The position numbers were made by a program, and so were the translations under genes. Shown here piece by piece: positions 12,401 through 24,400 of a stretch of DNA of 64,000 nt (its first letter is position 1; every line of letters starts with the position of its first letter). Where the stretch lies: NCBI RefSeq assembly GCF_042477335.2, contig NC_091255.1:47408501-47472500 (forward strand), read 5' to 3'. This stretch comes from Ovis canadensis (taxonomy: Eukaryota; Chordata; Mammalia; Artiodactyla; Bovidae). The notes beneath the pieces were generated by a model. The model made no database searches. It was not told where the DNA came from and saw only the letters and a program-made list of their open reading frames with translations.

Positions 12401-15400
12401 TCTTAACTGGGAAACATTAAGATTCTAGCTAGGGGCTAATTCAGCTTCCTACAAAAGAAAAAGGTGTTGGAAATAACACCCTAAGGGCCAAATTAGAGAA
12501 ATCCCAAATTCTGACTTGTGGATAAGATCTACCAAAACAAACTGACTCTGCGACCTTCAACAGAAGGTTGATAAAATAGCCTTCATTCTCTGGTGATTCA
12601 TAAGGAGAGAGGGTAGCTGTGCTGGATGGCAAGGAGTGAATATGGTAGAGAACAGAACTGCATAATGTGCTGGAAAGTAAGAGAAACCATGTGTACCTCC
12701 CCCCCTCCTCCCAGTTCCTACTGAGAAGCTTCCTCTAAGCTTACCTGACTTTTGCCTGACTGTGGAAGTAATTAATTATCAGGATTGTAAATGCACTTTT
12801 CAGCCTTTGTAGCCTCAGCTGTTAGGAGTTAGTTGATATCTGAAATGGTTGGGCCTCTTAGGAGTGACTATACTGGAAAATCTCGATGTGGAAAGCCCCA
12901 TTTAGGAAGAAGTTGGGGCTAACACTGGGACCTTTATCTGGATTCAGCGTAACAGTTCTTATATTTTAATGGTGCTTGCTGTCCTTGTCCATTTGGGCTT
13001 GTAAAAAGTTGCTTGCCTTGCTCCCTGAGGCAAAAATTAATACACAAATCTGTAAAAATAAATGGTGTGGGTTCCATTTGAATAAAGAAGACTTCTTAAA
13101 GGAATAATGGATTTTAAAATTGACTTCTTAGGTACCTGGACTGGGGGGATTCCAGCCGTGGGAGCGTTAGATTTTGCACTTCCTGAGAGCCATGGACCTC
13201 TGGCGTCCCTTGCTTGCTCTCTGCCTCCTTTTGTTTCCTGGCCTTGGCTTTGGGCAAGGTGCTACTGTAACACGCTTGCTCCATGAATCCTTCAGGTGAA
13301 ACAGTGTCACTTGTGGACGTGGACATCTCTCAGCGGGGCCTGACCTCTCCACACCCTCCAACTCCCCCTCCTCCTCCAAGACGAAGCCTCAGCCTCCTAG
13401 GTATAGTTTCCTCCCCTCTTCCTTCTTGCCCTGTGGGAGGGTGAGCTCTATCGACCTGTTCTTTGCCAGGAACCAAACAGACTATTGGGTTTCTAATGAT
13501 GACCCAGTTATTATATTTCTTGTCCCATTCTCAGCACCCCTCTCATCTCCAAAGTGGTTAAATGGGTCTCTTACCTGCATGCTGTAACATCTCCTGTCCA
13601 TATATTATTTCAATCTTTATTTATTTATAAAGATTATTTATCTTGTTCTGAATCTACTGCCAGTGGGCAGCTTTGGGGATATCCTTACTTTCCTACTTTC
13701 AAGCAAAGGAAACCAGATTAAGATGATTGTGGCCCTCTGTGCAAAAAAGGCAGGGTGAAGCTCAGGCCATTTTGCCCCAGAGGGCAGCCTGATGATCCTT
13801 TTCCCTCTCCTCTGCCTTCCCTGTGCGCATTCTGTGCCCATATTTCTGAACCTCTTGCTTTTGTTCTCTCTTCTAGATGATATCAGTGGGACGCTGCCTA
13901 CATCTGTCCTTGTGGCTCCGATGGGGTCTTCCCTGCAGTCTTTCCCCTTACCTCCGCCTCCTCCACCCCATGCCCCAGGTTAGCTTAGCTTAGAGGCAAG
14001 ACTTGCAAGAGTGGGGAGTACAAAGTGAAACACTTTTGACGGATGGGAGAGATCTATTTATGGAAATAAAAGAACTTAGGAGAAAGCTTAAATCATATCC
14101 CCTTGGCTGGACCAGAACTCCTTGGAAATGAGGCCAAGCACTAGTTATTTTAGCCTGTTTTCTTTATGGAGGCAAATCTGATTTTTGGTAGAGATAAAAG
14201 ACTGTTGGATTTTTTTTTTTTGTCTCTTTGCTACTGAAACTTGTTTGCAATCCTTGAGTCAGTATCACTTAGGAAACTGCCTTAATTTCAGTAGAGTTGA
14301 GGAGGTTTAATATGTTGCTGGTTTTCAAAGTTCTATGGTCTTTCTAAGCTTTTAGCATTTACTGCAGCCTTGTAAATAAGTACCAAGCATTCAGTAGCCC
14401 ATACCTGCTTGACCAGCCCCCAGTGCCCAAGGAATAAAATGAATGAAATCAGCATTCTTTTCTACTTGCCTGACAAAATCTACTTGCTTGGCAAAATCGT
14501 TGCTCTTCCTGGGCAAGTTAAGCGAGTCACTATTTCCAAGGCTGCCTTACCGGCACTTCACTTCGAGGTGGGAGAAGTTGGAATCGCTCTAGGCTGGTGC
14601 AGGCCCTGAAGTAGTCGCCTTAGTCAGGTTAGTGAGCTGCTGCCTCCCCCTTTCCTGGGGCTAAACGCCCCCACCCACCCTTCACAGCTTACACGAGCCC
14701 ACACAGCTTTCTGTCCCAGCCCATCCAGCTCTTCCCCACTGCTTTGGCTTCCACCCTTTCCAGCTTAGCTTCTAATGCCTTGCCCGTCTTCAGTTAGCAT
14801 CTCTGTTTTGGGGGGAGGGAGGGTCTACTTGAGGTTGGGAACGATAAGAGTCAACATGTGACCACCGCGCTCTTGCCCTGCAGATGCATTTCCCCGGATC
14901 GCTCCCATTCGAGCAGCCGAATCTCTGCACAGCCAGCCCCCGCAGCACCTCCAGTGTCCCCTCTACCGGCCTGACTCGAGCAGCTTTGCAGCTAGCCTTC
15001 GAGAGCTGGAGAAGGTAGGTGGTGCCTGAGGACTGACAGCTTGCCTCCTTTCACATTTTCCTAATTCTAAGCCAGGCTCCCCTTTTATTTTTTTCAGAGG
15101 AAGAGTAGTTTCCTTGTTTCTGTATTTACAGTGACAAAACAATATGTTGCTATCATTAGTTCTATGAGATGTTGTAAAATTGAATCTGAAAAAGACATCT
15201 GAACCTGGTGAGAAAGGTTATGGAGAAATATTTACATAGTCTAAGCTGACCTAGGTCCCTCATCTTTTCTTTGTAGGGCTTTGGTAATGGAACTGTAAAG
15301 TTTTTCTGTTACTTTGGAGGCCTGAAAGTGTGATGAACCCGATATTCATTGCTAATGGTTGAGGCACCCCTACCAGCTTCTATCTACTGCAGTATTTTGG

Positions 15401-18400
15401 AAATGAGGGGTTCTTGTGGTCAGAGTAATTGTGCTGAAAACTTTGACGCTTCTGTGTTCTAACTCCTTGCCACTTCTTTGATAGTGTGGTTGGTATTGGG
15501 GGCCGATGAACTGGGAAGATGCAGAGATGAAGCTGAAAGGCAAGCCTGATGGTTCTTTCCTGGTACGAGACAGCTCCGATCCTCGTTATATCCTGAGCCT
15601 CAGTTTCCGATCACAGGGTATCACTCACCACACCAGAATGGAGCACTACCGAGGTGAGAGGTGCTGGCATTTGAAGGAAGCCGCCTTTCCCCTTTGGCTT
15701 TTTCTACCTTTGGTATCTGACTTTCTCATTGGAATGATTCACAGAAATGGAAATGTGAGTAGGTAGGAAAATCTCATCACTCAACTGAATATTGATATAT
15801 GGGCACTGATTTCGATCACGAGAAATATTGGTGGAGATGGTGAGGAGCATACATGTTCCATTTAAAAGTTTTCTCAGCATCTTGTCTCCTAAATAGAGTC
15901 TGAAGAAGACTACTGAAGAACAGAATAAAGCCAGTAACACTCTTCATAGCAGGAAGAAATAACCTAGGACCATGAGACGAATTCTCCCAAGCTTTGGTCC
16001 ATGATTAAACTTACCATCTAGAGATATTAGTCATGTCTATAAAGCGGAGAATTTGTTGATCCTGTGACTGTTCTGTTCTGAATTTCTTTGCCTGGCAGTC
16101 ACATCAATGATAGTTATGTCTTTTTCTGGTCAGCTTTGTAGTCTTACAGGAAATAGTTATCAAAACTATGAGAATTTGTGGAATCAACGTACCGTCTGTC
16201 TTCCTCTGTGGTCAGGTTGTGCTTAATATTCCAGTCGCATTGAGAAGCTGACTTGTTCAGTACTCCTGTCTGGATGGACTTTGCATCAGGATGTTTGGTA
16301 TTTGATTTGGGCCCCAAACTTGTAATGGTTATTGGTGGCGGGGCTGGCTAACACATACTTTGTCAAAATACCTGCAATATGCTACAAATTTTAAAAATGT
16401 GGAGAACTCTGGGGAGTTTTATGGACTTACCCCTCCGATTCCTCTTGTTCTTCCCACTTGTGATTAATCTTAAATGAACTGTATGAGATACTGCATTTCA
16501 TGTAAGGGGCTCTTTCATGCTCTTCACCAAATCAGGCACCACTGTATCTTTCCTGCTCTCAGCCGCGTTCTGCTGAATTAATTTGGTTTCCTTCTCTTGT
16601 TAGGTAGGAAGTAGCTGTTTAGGTCAGCATAGCTTTGTCCATGATTTCCTCTTCCCCCACCTCTGCTTTCAAGATGCATGAAGAGAAAGGAACTCTGGTC
16701 CAAAGACTTGAGAGAATTAGTTAGAGACTGTGGGGTAGACTGCTACTTGTTTTCTTGCTGCTCCTAAAAGCAAAAGTCAAATAAATAAAATAAAATGCAT
16801 TAAATAGCATTTCAGAGTGAAGTGCTTTTATAAACCTATTGAAATTATAAATGACTAGGCCATGGAAATGAATAAATGCTTGACCTCTAGGTTCCAGATA
16901 GGCGAGATGCCTATTCGAGAGGATTTTCAAATGGTTCTCCAATTACTTTTTGTTCAAAGGAACTTTTCTTCCTTGAATAAATGGAATTTTTAATAGAAGC
17001 CCTGGGCCTTTCAGTTGCCAGTTTGCAATGCAATATTTGTCTCCATCTCTGTAAGTGATCCCGAAAGAGTAGCCAAGGTTCTCAAATCTGCAGTTCTCCT
17101 GAGTGATTAGTTCCCTTTTGTGACTCTTGGGTTTAGTGCTTTAGTTGTTGAAGTTGTTTTTTTTTTAAGTTATGGGAGTTCAGATTGCTTTTTGCCTTTG
17201 GGATTCTAAAGTTTGGGGTGGGATCTTTGTAACATGTTGGGGTGTGGGATTTTAGAAGTTACAGAAGGAAAAGACTTAGAATTTGATTTGTGTGCTTAAC
17301 ACATACATGAATGAGTGAGATCCACAAAACCGCTGTTCCTGTCTTTCCTATTCTCTGCATACTTGAAGATTTAAATCTTCTTGAGGGAATGTCATTTAAA
17401 CTCACTTTAGCATAGCTGCCTTTTCTTTATGGTCTGTGGTTTAAAGATTAATGTTCATACTCAACAAAATCTTTTTATATCTTTTTTCTGACTCAAATTT
17501 ATTATTGTTTAACAGAAACATTGTAAGACCTAATTTATATATTATTAATATCAACATCTTTCTTTCCATTAGTTGTAGAACAAGCAGGAACAGGGACCTC
17601 TGACTCAGCTTGACCACAAGCTACCTTTCCAGGAGGGAAAATCGTTAAAATGCTTGAGCCAGCTTCTCATGTCTCCCTAAAGCAAGGTTTCCATTTTTAC
17701 CTCTCCTTAACTTTCCGTGGCAGGAACCTTCAGCCTGTGGTGCCATCCCAAGTTTGAGGATCGCTGCCAGTCAGTGGTGGAGTTCATTAAGAGGGCCATC
17801 ATGCACTCCAAGAATGGGAAGTTTCTCTATTTCTTGAGATCCAGGGTTCCAGGTAAGGCTATCGTTAATTATTTATTTATTTAACTTACTTGGGTATGAT
17901 CAAGCATAATATCCACTCCCCACCCCTCCCCTCCCTCTTCTCTCACAGTTATTCAAAGCTTTATATTAATTATTTAACTTACTTGAGTATGATCGTGCAA
18001 GATCTCTACCTCCACTCCTGCACCCAGTTCAGTTCAGTTGCTCAGTCACTCAGTCGTGTCCAACTCTTTGAGATCCCATGAATCGCAGCACGCCAGGCTT
18101 CCCTGTTCATCACCATCTCCTGGAGTTCACTCAGACTCACGTCCATCGAGTCCATGATGCCATCCAGCCATCTCATCCTTGGTCGTCCCCTTCTCCTCCT
18201 GCCCCCAATCCCTCCCAGCATCAGAGTTTTTTCCAATGAGTCAACTCTTCTCATGAGGTGGCCAAAGTACTGGAGTTTCAGCTTTAGCATCATTCCTTCC
18301 AAAGAAATCCCAGGGTTGATCTCCTTCAGAATGGACTGGTTGGATCTCCTTGCAGTCCAAGGGACTCTCAAGAGTCTTCTCCAACACCACAGTTCAAAAG

Positions 18401-21400
18401 CATCAATTCTTCGGCGCTCAGCCTTCTTCACAGTCCAACTCTCACATCCATACATGACCACAGGAAAAACCATAGCCTTGACTAGACGGACCTTAGTCGG
18501 CAAAGTAATGTCTCTGCTTTTGAATATGCAATCTAGGTTGGTCATCACTTTTCTTCCAAGGAGTAAGCGTCTTTTAATTTCATGGCTGCAGTCACCATCT
18601 GCAGTGATTCTGGAGCCCCAAAAAATAAAGTCTGACACTGTTTCCACTCTTTCCCCATCTATTTCCCATGAAATGATGGGACCGGATGTCATGATCTTCG
18701 TTTTCTGAATGTTGAGCTTTAGGCCAACTTTTTCGCTTTCCTCTTTCACTTTCATCAAGAGGCTTTTTAGCTCCTCTTCACTTTCTGCCATAAGGGTGGT
18801 GTTATCTGCATATCTGAGGTGATTGATATTTCTCCCTGCAGTCTTGATTCCAGCTTGTGTTTCTTCCAGCCCAGCGTTTCTCATGATGTACTCTGCATAG
18901 AAGTTAAATAAGTAGGATGACAATATACAGCCTTGACGTACTCCTTTTCCTATTTGGAACCAGTCTGTTGTTCCATATCCAGTTCTAACTGTCGCTTCCT
19001 GACCTGCATACAGATTTCTCAAGAGGCAGGTCAGGTGGTCTGGTATTCCCATCTCTTTCAGAATTTTCCGCAGTTTATTGTGATCCACACAGTCAGAGGC
19101 TTTGGCATAGTCAATAAAGCAGAAATAGACGTTTTTCTGGAACTCTCTTGCCTTTTCCATGATCCAGCGGATGTCGGCAATTTGATCTCTGGTTCCTCTG
19201 CCTTTTCTAAAACCAGCTTGAACGTCAGGGAGTTCACGGTTCACGTATTGCTGAAGCCTGGCTTGGAGAATTTTGAGCATTACTTTACTCTAGCATGTGA
19301 GATGAGTGCACCCACTCACCTAAAAAACCCCCAAGCCAGAAAGACTTAAAGCTTTTTTTCCTGGCTCTTTTAGCCTCCACTCTTCCTCGAGCCTAGTGGG
19401 TAATGTCCTGTCCTTATATGTTAATCCCCCAAGAGCCTGGTGGGCTATAGTCTACGGGGTTGCAAAGAGTTGGACACAGCTGACTAACACACATATTGAG
19501 AAGGAATCTTTGCTTCTCTGATCACATGAATGAGAAAACTGATCCTGCTTCTGATGTCTCGGTGTCATGTATTCACGTTTAACTTTCAGAGGTCTTTCCT
19601 TGTCCCTGATCCAGGCATCTCATGTTTACAAGTGAAACAGAGGGCTCTCGGGTCATTTTCATGGGAAACTGGGAAAGTAAAAGAGTCTTCACTAGAAATG
19701 GGAGTGTCAAGGAGGCTGAATTTAATAGCACTATTTGTACTAAAATTTCTGTCAGAGAGTACTTTGTTGTGTCCTGTATCCCTGCCAGTATTGAATTCAG
19801 AGACTAGTCTTGGTTTGGGAGCACTGGCAGTACCTATCCTGCCCACTAAATAGGGGGTATCTATATCATCTCTGTTGAAGGCTGGGGCGAAGGGATGGTT
19901 TGGAGGAATCTGCTTTTATAATGTTGGAAAAAAGTAAAATGAGGAATTTGTAAGATAGAAACAGAACTTAAAATGAGAACATCATGCTTTCCCACTGAAT
20001 CAAATTAAGATTCTTAAACTGGGTGTCAAGAAATTGCTCTAAAAAGAAGTTATAGGGAAGCCTCCGGCAGAACATCAGCAACATCTGATGATATGAGGAA
20101 CATCAGTTGAGCCAGGTTACAGGAATGTGTTTTATAATCTTGGTGATTTAAATAAAGCATGACAGGGTGTGAACTGTATTAATTCTCACTTCATTAACTA
20201 CTTGCCTCAGTGCTGTCGACACAGTTGGGTCTCATGCAGTTGACTTGGTTAAATGGAAAAAGTTAGAATCCTTTCTTATAGGAACTGATTCTGCCTAGCC
20301 ATTTTTAGAGTTTGTGGCTTTGGGGGGTGTTTATTTAATAAACAAACAGTATCAAATAAACTCAGTATCAAAAATAAGCTACTTCTGTACCTCAGAGAGG
20401 GATTCTCAGGTGGCTCAGTGGTAAAGAATCCCCCTGCCAATGTAGGAGACACAGGTTTGATTCCTGGGTTGGGAAGATCCCCTGGAAGAGGAAATGGCAA
20501 CCCACTCTAGTATTGTTGCTGGGAAAATCCCATGGACAGAGGAGCCTGGCGGGCTACAGCCCATGGAGTCGCAAGAGTCTTATGCGACTGAGCACGTACA
20601 CTACCCTCAGAGAGCTCTTGGCTTCAGAAAGGGGACAGGTAGGAAGAGAAGGCGAGAGCCCATGGTAAAGTCCATATAAAGCCTGGTGGTGATTGACAGG
20701 GACAGGGTGGGTAGTCATCTCTGCTTGTGGGTGGATCCTCTCAGAGGATTCTGGAGTCGGGAGCATGTATCACTTGTAGAGTACTGAGAGACTTCATGGA
20801 ATCTTGGACTCCTCAGGTGTAGCTCATTTCATTCTACAAATGTGCCTTGTCTGCAGAAAAAATTTTAAGTAAGATTTTTAACGTTGCTGAAGGTTAGTAC
20901 CTGCAGTGATTGCTGCTATTTGTTATGTGCCTACTTACCATGTGCCAGGTATTTTGTCAGGATCTTTATTTAAATATCTCTTAATTTCTTGCAACAGCCT
21001 CAAAGTTAGCTAATAGATTGGTCTCTTGGAAAAAAAAGTTCTTTTTTTAAATTTTGTCAATGAAGAAACTAAGGGTGTCTCAAAAGTGAAGCCACTTACT
21101 CTAAAGGTTACTCAGCTAATCAGTGCTGAAGCCAGGATTCAAACCAAGGCCCAACTGACTCCAACTCCTGTGCTTTACTTCCCACCCTCTGCTATGGGGA
21201 AAAAAAACAGCAGGAAGCAAGTTGCAGATTGAGTTTCCTGGCATTTATGGGGAGGATGTAAAGAAGTCAGAATTGTGTTTATCTGTGGATAAACACAGTG
21301 GTGAGTGGAGAGTGTCTTTCTAGGATACAAGTAGGATATCTATTTGCACTTAAAATTGTAGTCAAGTTGAGAAGGGAAAGCAAATTAGTATTTGCCCCTC

Positions 21401-24400
21401 GACCATAAGTGACTTCTCTTTGAAAGATTGGGACAAGAAGGCGAGGTCATTGTTCTCCTTACCACTGTGTGCTGCCTCCCTTTGCTTATCAGCGTTCTCA
21501 GCATTCTGTGAGGCTGACTTTATTAGGGGAGAGGATTCCCATGAGGAGGTGGTGGTCATTAGATTTAGGTTGAGCTCTGTCAGTTTATACCAGGGATTAT
21601 AACTCAGGGGATGGTAAAAGGAGCCCTTTGTTTAGACTTTGGGATGCTGATAACTGCCTACAAGGGCCTCGTATTGTTTCATTTAACCCTTATGAGATCC
21701 CTTGAGGGAATGTTACAGTCCCTCCCTCCTTTTTATCTTTTTAAAAATACAGATTACGAAACCGATGCACAGTGAATTACAGTCAAGATGCAGAGTCAGG
21801 TTTTTCTGGCCCAGATCTAGAGCTGAATGTACTAGCAGCATATCCAGCCTGGTGTAAAAGGAGGCCAGGGATTATAGGGATTATAAAGCCAGGCCTAATG
21901 AAAGTTTTAGATGGCACCAAGTGAGGAGCAGAAAGAATTTAATCAGTAGAATAACTAGCAATTGAGGGAGGGGTCATTGGTGAAAAGGATGGCCTCTGAG
22001 CTTGGTTTGCCCCTTATCTCTTCTCATGACAGTGTTGGAACATGGTCATGATAAATCTGAAGTTGCTGATTTATCTCAGTCTGGTCCGATTCACAGTTGT
22101 AAGCTAAACACCTAACACCAAGCAGCAGTCTCCAGAAGAGAATGTGATTGGATTAGCACAAAACTTCTGATGCTGGGAGAGCTAGAACTCAACTTGAATG
22201 TGTTCTTCTTAGTTGGAAGAATCTCCATCATCTCTGAAATGCCTAAAAAGAAAATATTTTTTTGTTTTTTTAATCACACTTTGAGTCAGACACTCTAAGG
22301 AAATCAATTGCTTCCTCTTTTGCACCGTCATTAAGACTGTAATTAATTGTTCAGTGATATGTTTTCCTTGTATCTCAGATTTCTCGATTCAGTCCTGTTA
22401 ACAGACATTTGGGGTTGGATATTTCTGGTCTTCAGGGAATAGTTTGTTGTGGGAGAGACCTGGGTGTTTGGGTGCTCAAGACCTGAAAAACATTCTTTTT
22501 ACTTTTTTTCTGAAAGAGATTCATCATGCCTGTGTGCATGGGTGCTAACTTGCGTTAGTTGTGTCTGACTCTGCAGCCCCATGAACTGTAGCCCATGAGG
22601 CTCCTCTGTCAGTGGGGTTCTTCAGGCAAGAATACTGGACTGAGTTGCCATGCCCTTCTCCAGAGGATCTTCCCAACCCAGGGATCGAACCCATGTCTCT
22701 TATGTCTCCCGCATTGGCAGCTGGTTTCTTTACAACTTGAGCTACCTGGGAAGCCCTCATGCCTAACCCTGGTCCTTTTAGGGGAAAGAGAAAAGAGCAA
22801 AGTGGCTGAAAATGGGATTTGTGCACGCTACCCTGGCATGAGGAGAGGAAAGTTCTTAATGACCACTGTTGTTTCTTGCCTTTCCCTTTCAGCTGCATTG
22901 GTGTCTTATGTTGGACTTATCTCCATTTCTGACCTCTTCTGTGAACATGCTTTGGATATCAGAGCTCCAATTGTTTGCTGTGTTTGGGGGCAAACAGTAA
23001 ACAGTCAAGTTGGCACTTGAATATCAGAGAATTAACAGGTTTCAAATTGCTGTTTGTGAACCTAAGTCTAAAAATAACACAATTAAATAGGCAAGTATAT
23101 ATGGTCATTAAAAGAAAACAGTCAAATAATTGTATGCTACTATTATCCTGACCTCTTTAAGTGCAAATCCTATAGTACTGTCTTTGGGAATAAATAATTA
23201 GGTACATAAATTACTTTTGTCTCTGAAACGTCATGTTGAGTTTAGCAATATTACAACCAACCTTCCAAAAGCTTTCTGTTCATCATAGTCTAATTTACTA
23301 AAGACTATATTTAAAGCATATGAGTGAAAAGGTAAAATTCAAAGAGGCATTTGAACCTAGAATCATTTTAAAACCACTTGAGTTTAAATATATGCAAGAG
23401 AGAAATGCATGTGTGAATTTTTTTTAATGGTGTATGAGGAGAGGGCCAACCAGTGGTGTGTGTGGGTGGATGAGGGCTTTTGTTGTTCGGTTGCTAAGTC
23501 GTGTCCAACTCTTTGGGACCCCATGAACTACAGCACACCAGGCTTCTCTGTCCTCCACTAATCTCCTATCATTTGCTCAAATTCACGTCCATTGAATTGC
23601 TGATACGATATAACCAACTCATCCTTTGTCGTCCCCTTCTCCTGCCTTCAATCTTTCCCAGCATCAGGGTCTTTTCCACTGAGTCATCTGTTCGCATCAG
23701 GTGGCCAGAGTATTGGAGCTTCACCTTCAGCATGAGTCCTTCCAATGAATATTCAGGGTTGATTTCCTTTAGGATTGACTGGTTTGATCTCCTTGATATC
23801 TAAGGGACTCTCAAGAGTCTTCTCCAGCACCACAAATTGAAAGCATCAATTCTTCAGCACTCAGCCTTCTTTATGGTCCAACTCTCACATTCATACGTGA
23901 CTACTGGAAAAACCATAGCTTTGAATATATATGGACCTTTGTTGTTAAAGTGATGTCTCTGCTTTTGAAAACACTGTCTAGATTTGTTATAGCTTTTCTA
24001 CCAAAGAGCAAATGTCTTTTAATTTCATGGCTGCAGTCACCATCCACAGTGATTTTGGAGCCCAGGAAAATAAAATCTGTCGCTGCTTTCCCTTTTTCTC
24101 CTTTTATTTGTCATGAAGTGATGGGACTGGATACCCTGAACCTAGTTGTTCTTACGCTGAGTTTTAAGCCAGCTTTTTCACTCTCCTTTTTTGACCCTCA
24201 TCAAGAGGGTCTTTCGGAGAAGGCGATGGCACCCCCCTCCAGTACTCTTGCCTGGAAAATCTCATGGACAGAGGAGCCTGGTAGGCTGTAGTCCATGGGG
24301 TCGCAAAGAGTCAGACATGACTGAGTAACTTCACTTTCACTTTTCAGTTTCATGCACTGGAGAAGGAAATGGCAACCCACTCCAGTGTTCTTTCCTGGAG

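Noticed and set aside
13080-13085. AATAAA in intron 2 as a premature poly(A) site
   Set aside because: No clear GU-rich downstream element, and the exons beyond are all intact.
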